The notes: a model not told the origin generated them from the sequence alone. Counted from the stretch's first letter, positions 16,708-24,643 are shown. The stretch is DNA of 32,026 bases from Bacteroidota bacterium (GCA_029558715.1 JAKQEA010000094.1:1-32026); one strand, 5' to 3'. Numbers and translations: made by a program.

Positions 16708-16735
16708 GGAGAAGACGGGAATGCCCGTCTTCTCC
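16708..16735 (-). terminator. 12-bp perfect hairpin between two minus-strand genes
   Basis: Arms GGAGAAGACGGG and CCCGTCTTCTCC pair perfectly around the loop AATG. It lies 55 bp downstream of the stop of the hypothetical gene at 16790 and 147 bp upstream of the ATPase start. No T run follows on either strand, so termination would be weak or factor-assisted. It could instead act as an RNA structure in the ATPase leader. Confidence 0.55.
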
Positions 16736-16789
16736 CGGCGCAAGATCAGCGCTCTGTCTATAAAATTTTTCAAACAAATAAAGAATATA

Positions 16790-17224
16790 TTATTTAAAAA
16801 ACTGTTGTGACAATGCGTTTGCCACTACTTTGTATTCTTTATCCTTTAGTACAATCTGGTAGCTATTATTGATAGCTCTCATGTTCGGATTGGATAGGTG
16901 TTTCTCATTGTAAGGTATCAGGATATCAGTTTCACTTTCTATTTTTCCTGATTTACCTATGACTCTCTTAAATACCCTGTAGCTAAAATGCCATGGGTTA
17001 AGATCACCAACTGAACCATCGGATTTATAGGTATCGTTAAACCCTTCAAATATTAATTCGCTGGTATACTCCGGATGCGCCTGCAGTAAATCAGTAATTT
17101 CTATGAAATGATTCAAAGCAGGATCGTCATGGACAATGCCACTGTCCCACAGCGTTTCGCCATTCAAATAAATGACCAGCCTGTTATCGACATGTTTGAC
17201 ATTGATCCAGTATTCTTGTTTCAT
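16790..17224 (-). CDS. hypothetical cytoplasmic protein
   Basis: This 144-residue protein has no signal peptide or membrane segment. Its composition is that of a compact soluble beta-rich domain (YWINVKHVDNRLVIYLNGETLWDSG, LIFEGFNDTYKSDGSVGDLNPWHFSYRVF). The pattern of strands and aromatic residues loosely recalls jelly-roll or E-set folds, but I recognise no family. It is monocistronic, followed by the strong hairpin at 16708-16735 and preceded by a 344-bp gap. Codon use looks like that of its neighbours, so it is probably a real gene. Function unknown. Confidence 0.7.
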   Translation of the reverse strand: MKQEYWINVKHVDNRLVIYLNGETLWDSGIVHDDPALNHFIEITDLLQAHPEYTSELIFEGFNDTYKSDGSVGDLNPWHFSYRVFKRVIGKSGKIESETDILIPYNEKHLSNPNMRAINNSYQIVLKDKEYKVVANALSQQFFK

Positions 17225-17568
17225 GTTTCAAAAATTAAGCTTTATAGATTGGGTTAAAAAAAATTACAGGAGCGAAAATAAAAACTAACTATTATTGCCG
17301 GCTATGACGAATGTTAGACAATGACCTGATAATGATTACGCATGAGGATAAATAAAGGTCATGCTCATCAATTATTGAGCACTATTATTTTTCATACATA
17401 AATCCTTTTATTTTATCACTATCATTTTTCAGCCTTGTAAATGTTATTACTCATATGCTAATATGATTTAGACCCGGAAGTGATAACTGTCACAAAGCCC
17501 GGGAAAGAGCGAAAGTAGCTTTACATGTTTTCTGCAGGTACTGCGGAAGTCATTCAAAACATACTTTT
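17225..17568. other. intergenic region between divergent genes
   Basis: This 344-bp stretch shows no convincing ORF or RNA gene. It holds a GCTCA/TGAGC hairpin near 17360 and a CRP-like palindrome at 17479-17494. Promoters for both flanking genes should lie here. A partial match to the Bacteroidota -7 element (TAGCTTTA) occurs about 55 bp before the FadL-type start. Confidence 0.45.
17479..17494. promoter_or_regulatory. CRP-like palindrome upstream of the FadL-family gene
   Basis: AGTGATAACTGTCACA matches nine of the ten defined positions of the TGTGA-N6-TCACA consensus. It lies about 75 bp before the start codon at 17569. A CRP/FNR-family activator or repressor is a plausible ligand. The match alone is weak evidence. 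Confidence 0.35.
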
Positions 17569-18858
17569 ATGAAAAAGCTATTTTCAACTTTAGGCCTGGG
17601 GCTCTTGCCCCTGTTTTTATTAGCTCAGACAGGTCATATTATGCAGGGAATTGGTGCTCAAAACATGTCTATGGGAGGCGCAGCCACTGCGCAACCGCTG
17701 GATATTAATGGGGCATTACACTGGAATCCCGCCGGCATATCAGCTTTCAATACAAAGATATTTTCTGCAAATGCTGGCTTATTCTTTTCATCCCCTGAAG
17801 TTACTTCCACCGTCCCTACACCCGGTGGCCCTATGACAGGTGTAACAAAGGATGACAGGGGAGTTTCCATAATGCCTGCATTGGCAATGGTATGGGGTAA
17901 GAAAAAAAGCAGCCATACTTTTGGTGTGTCTGCATTTGGTATCAGTGGATTTGGTGTTACATTCCCTGAAAGCACTACAAACCCAATTACAATGCCGCAA
18001 AGTTCGGGTGGTTTTGGCCGTATTGAATCTGATTACCAGTTAATGCAGGTAGGTATTACCTATGCTTATAAAGTATCTGAACAATTTTCCATTGGCCTGG
18101 CCCCTACTTTTAATTACTCAGCTCTTGAATTGGCACCCAATCCGCTTGCATCACCAAGTATGACGAAAGGATATCCTGTCAGTGATAAAGCTACTGCGCT
18201 GGGATTTGGCGGACAGGTTGGTTTATTTTACAATTCCGGGAAGGGGATTAAATTGGGAGCCTCTTACAAAACACAACAATACTTTGGAGAGTTTGATTTT
18301 GAAAACAAATACCTAGATGGTAGTGCTGCTCCAAATGTAAAATTCAAAATGAACTACCCGGCCATTTTTTCTGCCGGAATAGGCTATTCTCAAAAAGCAG
18401 TTGATTTTGCGTTAGACTATCGCTTTGTTAACTACGAAAACACTGAAGGTTTCAAAGATAAAGGATGGACTGAGTCAGCATCAGTTGCCGGGTTCGGATG
18501 GGAAAATATTTCAATTGTATCAGCAGGCCTTCAATATAAAGGAATTAACAAACTGCCACTTAGAGTTGGTTATACATATAGCTCTAATCCAATAAACAGT
18601 GACCTGGCGATGTTCTCTTTGCCAGCAACAGCTGTTATAAAAAATGCTTTCCAACTGGGATTTGGTTATGAATTTAATAATCATTTTACAATGAATGCCG
18701 TTTATCATCATGGCACCAGCAGTGGTTCTACCAGCGGCATGTTACTCAGCCCAATGATGGTAAGCTCTTCCAACCCTTACGGATCAATTGCAGGCAGTAA
18801 TGTTTCTTACAAGATGACGACAGATATGGTAATGGTGGGCATTAATTACTCATTCTAG
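17569..18858 (+). CDS. FadL/OMPP1/TodX-family outer membrane transport protein
   Basis: This 429-residue protein has a signal peptide (MKKLFSTLGLGLLPLFLLAQ) and the characteristic family start of the mature part, in which GIGAQNMSMGGAATAQPLDINGALHWNPAGIS gives the hatch and first strand. Repeated Gly/Tyr/Phe beta strands follow and end in MVMVGINYSF, an aromatic-terminated final strand as for outer membrane barrels. Family members carry long-chain fatty acids or other hydrophobic compounds across the outer membrane through a lateral opening. It is monocistronic, with a strong bidirectional terminator 42 bp downstream and a possible CRP-like site upstream. The substrate is not visible from the sequence; fatty acids or aromatic hydrocarbons are possible. 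Confidence 0.88.
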   Translation: MKKLFSTLGLGLLPLFLLAQTGHIMQGIGAQNMSMGGAATAQPLDINGALHWNPAGISAFNTKIFSANAGLFFSSPEVTSTVPTPGGPMTGVTKDDRGVSIMPALAMVWGKKKSSHTFGVSAFGISGFGVTFPESTTNPITMPQSSGGFGRIESDYQLMQVGITYAYKVSEQFSIGLAPTFNYSALELAPNPLASPSMTKGYPVSDKATALGFGGQVGLFYNSGKGIKLGASYKTQQYFGEFDFENKYLDGSAAPNVKFKMNYPAIFSAGIGYSQKAVDFALDYRFVNYENTEGFKDKGWTESASVAGFGWENISIVSAGLQYKGINKLPLRVGYTYSSNPINSDLAMFSLPATAVIKNAFQLGFGYEFNNHFTMNAVYHHGTSSGSTSGMLLSPMMVSSSNPYGSIAGSNVSYKMTTDMVMVGINYSF

Positions 18859-18899
18859 AAAATCGGCGGTACTTATAAAAGCGATCCGTTCTTGTTGAA

Positions 18900-18929
18900 A
18901 AAAGGCTGACCCGAAAGGGCCGGCCTTTT
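18900..18929. terminator. bidirectional terminator between FadL-type and GH13 genes
   Basis: Arms AAAAGGC and GCCTTTT enclose an inner CCC-GAAA-GGG hairpin. The A run on one side and the T run on the other make it usable on both strands. It sits in the 94-bp gap between two convergent genes. Confidence 0.8.
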
Positions 18930-18952
18930 ATATAATACATCACATAAGAGTT

Positions 18953-20824
18953 TTACTTCAATTCAAATACCATTGCAGTTCTTGCAGGAACCGATATACC
19001 TGCTGATAATAAATAAGTAGTACCCCTGACCACATCAGTTGCTTCCTTTTTCCCGGTCAGTATTTCTGCATAACGACTCTGATCAAGCATGATAGTCTCT
19101 TTATTTTTATTCAGCACCACCATTACTGTTTCCTTATTGTCATAACGGAAATAAACATACACTCCTTTAGCCGGCCCAAAGTGCAGGGTATTTCCATTAT
19201 GTATAACAGTTTTGTTCTTTCTCCAGTTCAATAGCTTTTTAAGATACGATTGTATATGTAACTGATCGGCGGATAGACCAGCCCCTGTAAATGCATTTAT
19301 AGTATCCCCCTTCCAGCCTCCGGGAAAATCTGTTCTTATCAACCCATGGTCTCCGGGTTTTGCGGAATTTTCAATTAATACCTCCGTTCCATAATAGACC
19401 TGGGGTATACCCCGTATGGTGAGCAGGTAAGTCAGTGCCATTTGCATCAGGTTAACATCCTTTTTAAGAAAAGTGAATAACCGGTCCATATCATGATTGT
19501 CTCCAAAAATCAAAAGGTCTTTTGGGCTGGCATAAACAAAGTCATTGGCCAGTGCCTCATATAATTTTACAAGGCCTTTGTCCCAGCTTTCTGGCTCAAT
19601 CAATGCCTGCACCAGGGCAGCCTGTATTGGAAAATCCATGGTACTTTTCATACAACCGTTGTAGCCACTATTGTTTGGCTTTCCTTTTTGCCAATAGGCT
19701 GCTATTAATGGATTGGTACTCCACTCCTCGCCTACGATACTAAAACCCGGGTACTCATTCATGATCTGGCAGGTCCATTGCTCCAGGAATTTTTTTGGTG
19801 AATAGGGATAAGTATCCTGCCTGATCCCGGCAAGCCCCAACGTTTCAATCCACCATATATTATTTTGTATAAGAAAGTTGGCAAGAAAAGTGTTTTGCTG
19901 GTTAATATCCGGCATCTGATCTACAAACCATCCCTTTACCATCAGTTCCTTATCCGCAGCTGCAGCATATGGATCCTGGTTTACTGTTCGGCGATGATTG
20001 GTGATCTTTCTAGAATCCGGGTAATTGACCCAGTCTTTGAAAGGCAGGTCATTCATCCACCAATAATAAAGACCGGTATGATTAACTACTCCATCAAATA
20101 TCAGTTTAAGGTTAAGCTGCCGGGCTTTATCAGCTAGCTCTTTGTACTCTTCAAGTGTTCCAAACCTCGGATCAACTTTGTAATGATCCGTAATGGCATA
20201 CCCGTGATATGAAGCATTAGGCATATCATTTTCTAATAATGGAGTTGGCCATATAGCGGTGAAACCCATTGCGGCGATATAATCAAGGTTATTGATAATA
20301 CCACGAATATCACCGCCATGCCGTCCATAATCATTTTTACGGTTGAGCCTTTTTTCCCGCATATCCGGAACTATATCATTTTTTTCATCGGCATTGGCAA
20401 ACCGGTCTGGTGTAATAAGGTAAATAACATCAGCAGAAGAAAAACCCTTTACCTGGCTGGTATTTTTTGCTCTTGACAACAGGGTATAATTATAGGTATG
20501 AGCAACCTTACCATTACTTTTGAAATGAATTGGAAAAGTGCCGGCTTTAGCAGATGAAGAAATGGTTAAATCAATAAAAAGATAGTTTTTACTATCTGCC
20601 TGGTGAGTTTTTTTTATAATAACCCCGGGATAGCTAACAGAGGGACTTGTTTCTCCAATTTTTTCTCCATGAACAAGTAGCTGTAGCGACTGGTTTTTCA
20701 TTCCTACCCACCAGTTTCCTGGCTCTACTCTTTTTACTTGCGCCAACATACTAATTGAAAAGTATAATAAGAAGAGAGGCAACATAATCACCCTGATCTG
20801 AATTTCCCGATATAAAGTTGACAT
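18953..20824 (-). CDS. secreted GH13 alpha-amylase family enzyme (neopullulanase/cyclomaltodextrinase-like)
   Basis: I prefer the ATG at 20824 (623 residues). The frame is open to 20890, but a -7-like element (TAACTTTG on the minus strand, 20842-20849) would lie inside that extension. A signal peptide follows (..MLPLFLLYFSISMLAQ). An N-terminal E-set domain of about 100 residues precedes the (beta/alpha)8 barrel. GH13 regions are visible in this numbering: DGVVNH at 244-249, nucleophile D337 in GIRQDT, acid/base E366 in VGEEW, transition-state D445 in DNHDMD, and region V MPDIN. A small C-terminal beta domain ends the protein. It should cleave starch, pullulan or cyclodextrins in the periplasm or outside. 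No SusC/D pair or other starch gene is adjacent. Confidence 0.9.
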   Translation of the reverse strand: MSTLYREIQIRVIMLPLFLLYFSISMLAQVKRVEPGNWWVGMKNQSLQLLVHGEKIGETSPSVSYPGVIIKKTHQADSKNYLFIDLTISSSAKAGTFPIHFKSNGKVAHTYNYTLLSRAKNTSQVKGFSSADVIYLITPDRFANADEKNDIVPDMREKRLNRKNDYGRHGGDIRGIINNLDYIAAMGFTAIWPTPLLENDMPNASYHGYAITDHYKVDPRFGTLEEYKELADKARQLNLKLIFDGVVNHTGLYYWWMNDLPFKDWVNYPDSRKITNHRRTVNQDPYAAAADKELMVKGWFVDQMPDINQQNTFLANFLIQNNIWWIETLGLAGIRQDTYPYSPKKFLEQWTCQIMNEYPGFSIVGEEWSTNPLIAAYWQKGKPNNSGYNGCMKSTMDFPIQAALVQALIEPESWDKGLVKLYEALANDFVYASPKDLLIFGDNHDMDRLFTFLKKDVNLMQMALTYLLTIRGIPQVYYGTEVLIENSAKPGDHGLIRTDFPGGWKGDTINAFTGAGLSADQLHIQSYLKKLLNWRKNKTVIHNGNTLHFGPAKGVYVYFRYDNKETVMVVLNKNKETIMLDQSRYAEILTGKKEATDVVRGTTYLLSAGISVPARTAMVFELK

Positions 20825-20841
20825 AAGAAATAAATTATTCC

Positions 20842-20849
20842 CAAAGTTA
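20842..20849 (-). promoter_or_regulatory. candidate -7 promoter element for the GH13 gene
   Basis: The minus strand reads TAACTTTG, an exact match to the Bacteroidota -7 consensus TAnnTTTG, 17 bp before the preferred ATG at 20824. No good TTTG -33 partner is seen at the usual spacing. It implies a very short leader. Confidence 0.35.
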
Positions 20850-20928
20850 CCCGAATTAAAGAAAAGCTGAATTGTCTTTACAGGAATCAATGATTTAAAA
20901 GATCCTTCCCTTGTGGAGGAAAATAAAT

Positions 20929-20939
20929 CCCGAATCGGG
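20929..20939. promoter_or_regulatory. palindrome CCCGAATCGGG in a divergent promoter region
   Basis: Perfect five-base arms surround a single central A between the divergently transcribed GH13 and TPR genes. It is a candidate operator or a chance palindrome. Nothing else supports a function. Confidence 0.3.
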
Positions 20940-20985
20940 TATTAATATTTAAATTAGGGCATTCTTTATAACAGGAAAATTAAAA

Positions 20986-22386
20986 ATGGCTTCCAGACTT
21001 CATTACATAAAATCTGAATGTAGAAATCCCCTTCTGTTGTTTCTGTTCCTGGTGATCCCCGTATTGGGTTTTTCACAAAAATCAAAAATTGACAGCCTCC
21101 GTTCGCTATTGGCTACTGAAAAAACAGACAGCAACAGGGTGAAACTAATGTGGCAGCTGGCAAGAGATATTGGGATTTATAATCCCGATACTGCCCAGGT
21201 ATTATCACAGCAGGCCTTGTACCTGGCCAGGAATATCGGGTACCTTGAGGGAGAATCAAGATCACTGGGTGTGTTGGCTAATACGCTGAGTAAAATTGGC
21301 AACTATCCCAGGGCACTAGAATTAAATATTCAAAAACTGAAGCTGGAAGAGAAAAGGAATGTACCCAGGAATTTCGCCAGCGTTTTAATGAATATTGGTG
21401 TGGTGTATGTACTACAGGATGAATATCGCAAAGCGCTGGAATATTATTCCAAAGCAGATTCAGTAATCCAGCTTCATAATATAGATGACCTTAAGTATTA
21501 TATTACCTTAAATATCGGGGATGTATATAACCGGCTGAATATTTCCGATTCTGCCTTTACCTTCTTCAACAAATCATTAGAGCTTGCCCGGAAGCTTGAC
21601 GACGGAGATCTTATTGGCACTTCAATGACCGGGTTAGGCCATAGTTATCTCAAACTGGGTAGCTATCAGCAATCTTTGATTAATTATCAAACAGGAATAG
21701 GTTTGCTAAAAGCGGCCAATGATGATGAAATACTATGCGAGGCAGCCCTTGGTATAGCCAACTTGTATGAACACCTGAATAACTACGATTCAGCAGGATA
21801 TTATGCAACAATGTCCCTAGCAATCGCCAAACAAGACGGTTTTCTTTCCAAGGAACTTGAAGCAGCTGAATTCCTGACAGAGCACTATAAAAAGATAAAA
21901 AGCATCGACAGCGCCTTTATCTATGTGAGCTATGTAAGAGGATTGAATGACTCAGTAAACAGTAAAAGTAAGATCCGGGAATCCCAGGTAATATCAAGTA
22001 ATGAACAATACAGGCAATTGGAAATGGAAGAGATAAGGCGGCGGGAAAAAGCAGAAAGATTCCAGCAATTGCAAATGTTGCTGATAGCTATTTTTATTCC
22101 CGGTTTTTTTCTCCTTACCCTTTTACTTAGCCGGATAAATGTACCGATAAAATTTATCAGGTTACTGGGAGTAATCTCTCTCTTATTTCTTTTTGAATAC
22201 CTGACACTGTTACTTCATCCTACTGTAGCAAAATTAACTCATCATACACCTGTATATGAGATTCTGATCTTTGTGGTGATTGCGGCCATTTTGATCCCGA
22301 TGCATCACCGCCTGGAACATTGGCTTATTCACAAACTGACCCATCACAGACATGGACATAAAGTAAAAACAACTCCAACACAGTAA
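20986..22386 (+). CDS. TPR-repeat membrane protein, sensor-like but without kinase or DNA-binding domain
   Basis: This 466-residue protein has a signal peptide (ending VIPVLGFSQ). At least six tetratricopeptide repeats span residues about 40-310 (for example GNYPRALELNIQKL, DEYRKALEYYSKA, GSYQQSLINYQTG). A charged coiled coil (about 340-365, EMEEIRRREKAERFQQLQ) is followed by three hydrophobic segments and a His-rich tail (HHRLEHWLIHKLTHHRHGH). In Bacteroidota the TPR, membrane helix and coiled-coil layout usually continues into a histidine kinase or LuxR-type domain. Here that output is missing and replaced by membrane helices. It may sense an envelope signal through the TPRs and pass it to a partner protein, but this is inference. 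It is monocistronic with a bidirectional terminator after it. Confidence 0.8.
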   Translation: MASRLHYIKSECRNPLLLFLFLVIPVLGFSQKSKIDSLRSLLATEKTDSNRVKLMWQLARDIGIYNPDTAQVLSQQALYLARNIGYLEGESRSLGVLANTLSKIGNYPRALELNIQKLKLEEKRNVPRNFASVLMNIGVVYVLQDEYRKALEYYSKADSVIQLHNIDDLKYYITLNIGDVYNRLNISDSAFTFFNKSLELARKLDDGDLIGTSMTGLGHSYLKLGSYQQSLINYQTGIGLLKAANDDEILCEAALGIANLYEHLNNYDSAGYYATMSLAIAKQDGFLSKELEAAEFLTEHYKKIKSIDSAFIYVSYVRGLNDSVNSKSKIRESQVISSNEQYRQLEMEEIRRREKAERFQQLQMLLIAIFIPGFFLLTLLLSRINVPIKFIRLLGVISLLFLFEYLTLLLHPTVAKLTHHTPVYEILIFVVIAAILIPMHHRLEHWLIHKLTHHRHGHKVKTTPTQ

Positions 22387-22390
22387 AAAA

Positions 22391-22449
22391 AAATCGTTCC
22401 CGCTGATACTTCACATTTATAATATGAAAAGTACTGGAAGGAACGATTT
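22391..22449. terminator. bidirectional terminator between TPR and lipoprotein genes
   Basis: Ten-base arms AAATCGTTCC (22391-22400) and GGAACGATTT (22440-22449) enclose a further imperfect hairpin (ACTTcaCAT/ATGaaAAGT). The left arm is preceded by a run of A, which gives a T run on the minus strand. It fills the gap between convergent genes. Confidence 0.65.
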
Positions 22450-22470
22450 GAAGAAAAAAACAAAAATCCT

Positions 22471-22695
22471 TTAATCAGGAGTCTTAACTGGTCTGTCTGA
22501 AACAGAATCCTTTTTGGTTGTATCCGCAGGTGCCGGTGTTGGCGCTACTACAGGTTCTGCAGGTTTTGCAGCCGCAGTATCAGCAGCCGGCTCCTTTTTT
22601 TCAGCTTCATTATTACAAGCGGTTGTAAATAGAGAAGCTGCCAGAAAACAAATCAGCAAAGCGGTAAATGTAAGTTTTGGTTTTTTGATGAACAT
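22471..22695 (-). CDS. small Ala/Pro/Lys-rich lipoprotein
   Basis: This 74-residue protein has a lipoprotein signal sequence (MFIKKPKLTFTALLICFLAA) and a lipobox-like SLFTTAC with the lipidated Cys near residue 27. The mature part is short, low in complexity and rich in Ala, Pro, Glu and Lys (EPAADTAAAKPAEPVVAPTPA). It probably forms a flexible tether at the periplasmic or outer membrane surface. Many Bacteroidota genomes carry such small lipoproteins without known function. It starts 183 bp from the divergent SGNH gene and is terminated by the structure at 22391-22449. Its coding status is supported by the clean signal peptide; its role is unknown. Confidence 0.72.
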   Translation of the reverse strand: MFIKKPKLTFTALLICFLAASLFTTACNNEAEKKEPAADTAAAKPAEPVVAPTPAPADTTKKDSVSDRPVKTPD

Positions 22696-22811
22696 ATGCG
22701 TTGGGGTTTAGGGTATAAGGTTACGATTTGTATTTAAAATTTCCAAAAAAAATTGAAAGCTGCTTGCAGGACACCCCAGAGGTTCTGCTGAAAATTCGAA
22801 AACAGATTTAC

Positions 22812-22819
22812 TATATTTG
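22812..22819 (+). promoter_or_regulatory. candidate -7 promoter element for the SGNH gene
   Basis: TATATTTG matches TAnnTTTG exactly, 58 bp before the preferred ATG at 22878. No clear TTTG lies at -33. Its position supports the ATG start over the upstream TTG. Confidence 0.35.
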
Positions 22820-22877
22820 GAGCAACAGATCATCTGCTATAAAAGTCATTTTTGTAAATAGTGTAAATCAAAATGAT

Positions 22878-23600
22878 ATGGAAGTAAAAGAAAGAAAACG
22901 TAGTGGTAAGTGGTTAAAGAGGATACTCATCCTGTCCCTGCTTTTGAACCTGGCACTCGGCTCTTATGTTGGCTATAAAAAACTAAAAGAAAAAGGTTAT
23001 TTCTCATCAGCTCAGCCCGAAGGTTATGGTGAATATGAAAACAATCTTCTTTCCGCCAATGCTGAGTTTCTCAGAATGCTTCCAAACGACAGTAATGAAA
23101 TTGTATTTGTAGGCACCAGTATGACTGCTGATTTTCCCTTGCAGGAAATGTTTAAAAACCCCGCCATAAAAAACCGGGGTATTGCGCTCACCCGTACTGC
23201 TGATGTACTGAAGAGAATTGACGAAGCAACGGAATCAAAACCTAAAAAAATATTCCTTGAGATAGGGATCAATGACATCGGTACCGGTATTCCGGAAGAC
23301 TCAATAATCAGTAATTACATCAAAATACTTACTACAATTAAAGAACAATCCCCATCTTCAGCCATTTATGTTCAATCACTTTTCCCGTCGAGTGATAAAA
23401 CTAAAACAGCAGCTATCGAAAGTTGCAATAAGAAACTGGAGGATTATTGCAAGAAAAACAATATCCGTTTCATCAATCTTTACCAGGCCTTTTTCAAAGA
23501 TGGAGGTATCGATACAGGCATGACCTTTGATGGACTACAATTCAACGGCAAAGGATATACCATGTGGAAACAGCTGATTGAACTCTATGTGAACGAATAG
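22878..23600 (+). CDS. membrane-anchored SGNH/GDSL hydrolase-fold protein with altered catalytic site
   Basis: I chose the ATG at 22878 (240 residues). The longer frame opens with TTG at 22728 and contains a promoter-like element. The N-terminus has basic residues and one membrane helix (RILILSLLLNLALGSYVGY), so the enzyme domain should face the periplasm. SGNH blocks are visible: I as FVGTSMTADF (Ser present, GDS changed to GTS), II around NRGI, III as GINDIG (the GxND motif), and V as FDGLQFNGKGY. In block V the usual DxxH catalytic dyad reads DGLQ, so the His is replaced by Gln. It may be inactive, bind rather than cleave, or use another base. The family call is firm; the substrate (acetyl or lipid esters are common) is unknown. 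Confidence 0.85.
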   Translation: MEVKERKRSGKWLKRILILSLLLNLALGSYVGYKKLKEKGYFSSAQPEGYGEYENNLLSANAEFLRMLPNDSNEIVFVGTSMTADFPLQEMFKNPAIKNRGIALTRTADVLKRIDEATESKPKKIFLEIGINDIGTGIPEDSIISNYIKILTTIKEQSPSSAIYVQSLFPSSDKTKTAAIESCNKKLEDYCKKNNIRFINLYQAFFKDGGIDTGMTFDGLQFNGKGYTMWKQLIELYVNE

Positions 23601-23611
23601 ATTATTCCCAA

Positions 23612-23986
23612 CTACTGTGTTTTTGTTGCTTTTGAATCCGTTTTCTTAACCATTTTAAAATAAGTGGCTTTGAACCGGTTGTTTATTATTTCTCCCTGTA
23701 CCTCTGCTTTACGAATGGCATTACAAAAGCCATCCTCGGCGTGAGCATCTCCATGCTCGTCGATTGAGGTACCCTCTACGAAATACGACTTTCCATTAAT
23801 ACGAACAGCCAGGTCACAGCCTGAAGCTTTCAACCCCAACTGGCACTGACCACAGGCGGCTTCAACGATAAGTATCTTTTTGGTTGAATCAGGCACTGAT
23901 ATCCTGGATTCCTTTTGCTGTCCATGTGCAGGTAAAATGCTGAAAATTCCCAAAACCACTATCAGAAGTAATTTCATAAAAAACAT
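23612..23986 (-). CDS. DUF6370-family exported protein
   Basis: This 124-residue protein has a signal peptide. M4 (position 23977, MKLLLIVVLGIFSILPAHGQ) is an equally good start. The mature part carries the pattern I associate with DUF6370: IVEAACGQCQLG, then SGCDLAVRINGKSYFVEGT, then DEHGDAHAEDGFCNAIRKAEVQGEI. The four Cys residues (CGQC, GCD, FCN) and the DEHGDAHAEDG acidic/His loop suggest metal binding or a disulfide-stabilised periplasmic fold. No function is established for the family to my knowledge. It converges on the SGNH gene with an 11-bp gap and has a TAnnTTTG-like element upstream. Confidence 0.78.
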   Translation of the reverse strand: MFFMKLLLIVVLGIFSILPAHGQQKESRISVPDSTKKILIVEAACGQCQLGLKASGCDLAVRINGKSYFVEGTSIDEHGDAHAEDGFCNAIRKAEVQGEIINNRFKATYFKMVKKTDSKATKTQ

Positions 23987-24002
23987 TTAAATGATTGATA
24001 AG

Positions 24003-24010
24003 CAAAGCTA
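24003..24010 (-). promoter_or_regulatory. candidate -7 promoter element for the DUF6370 gene
   Basis: The minus strand reads TAGCTTTG, a match to TAnnTTTG, 16 to 26 bp before the two possible ATGs. The -33 partner is not evident. Confidence 0.33.
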
Positions 24011-24149
24011 CAAATAATAAAATATGGCCTCACTGAAAAAAACTGTACCTTCAATCAAATCTGCCAGATAACTTATCTCTACAATCAGACAGGTTTTTCA
24101 CATTTACAGGTTGACTAAACAGACCTCCAAAAACAAATAGTATTACAAT

Positions 24150-24596
24150 ATGGCAGAAACATGGAATAAAAAGGAAAGAGAAAAGAAAAAACAGCAAAAT
24201 AAAAAGGAAAAAGCTGAACGAAAACAGGAACGTAAGGATAATTCAAAACAGGGCAAAAGCCTTGATGATATGATCGCTTACCTTGATGAAAACGGAAATC
24301 TTTCTTCAAAACCACCTGACCCAAGAAAAAAAGTTGATATAAAAGTGGAGGACATAGAGATTGGCGTTCGGAAACAAGAGCCTATCAATCCCGAAGACCT
24401 GATAAGAAAGGGAACAGTTACTTTTTTTAATGATTCCAAAGGTTATGGTTTTATTAAGGATGATGTAACCGGTGAAAGTGTTTTTGTTCATATCAATTCA
24501 CTGGCTGAAGCAATTAAGGAGCAAAACAAAGTCATATTTGAAGTTGAAATGGGGCCGAAAGGTGCTAATGCAGTAAATGTGAAACTGGCAAAATAA
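24150..24596 (+). CDS. cold-shock-domain protein with a long basic N-terminal extension
   Basis: This 148-residue protein has a cold-shock (OB-fold) domain at the C-terminal half (about residues 86-148), starting GTVTFFNDSKGYGFI. RNP1 (KGYGFI) and RNP2 (VFVHI) are both present, and the domain ends with ANAVNVKLAK. It should bind single-stranded RNA or DNA. The first about 35 residues are almost entirely Lys, Glu, Arg and Gln (EREKKKQQNKKEKAERKQERKD), probably a disordered or helical nucleic-acid-binding tail. A short segment with a DDMIAYLDENG motif follows. Related longer CspA-like proteins occur in Bacteroidota. It is monocistronic; neighbours give no hint of specific targets. Confidence 0.9.
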   Translation: MAETWNKKEREKKKQQNKKEKAERKQERKDNSKQGKSLDDMIAYLDENGNLSSKPPDPRKKVDIKVEDIEIGVRKQEPINPEDLIRKGTVTFFNDSKGYGFIKDDVTGESVFVHINSLAEAIKEQNKVIFEVEMGPKGANAVNVKLAK

Positions 24597-24643
24597 CCAG
24601 CCGGTAAAACATATAGCAGCTTTATTGTCATCAATGGCCGGGA

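Noticed and set aside
22728-22877. TTG-initiated extension of the SGNH gene by 50 codons
   Set aside because: The extension shows no homology and contains a TAnnTTTG promoter-like element; the ATG at 22878 starts the charged N-terminus and membrane anchor.
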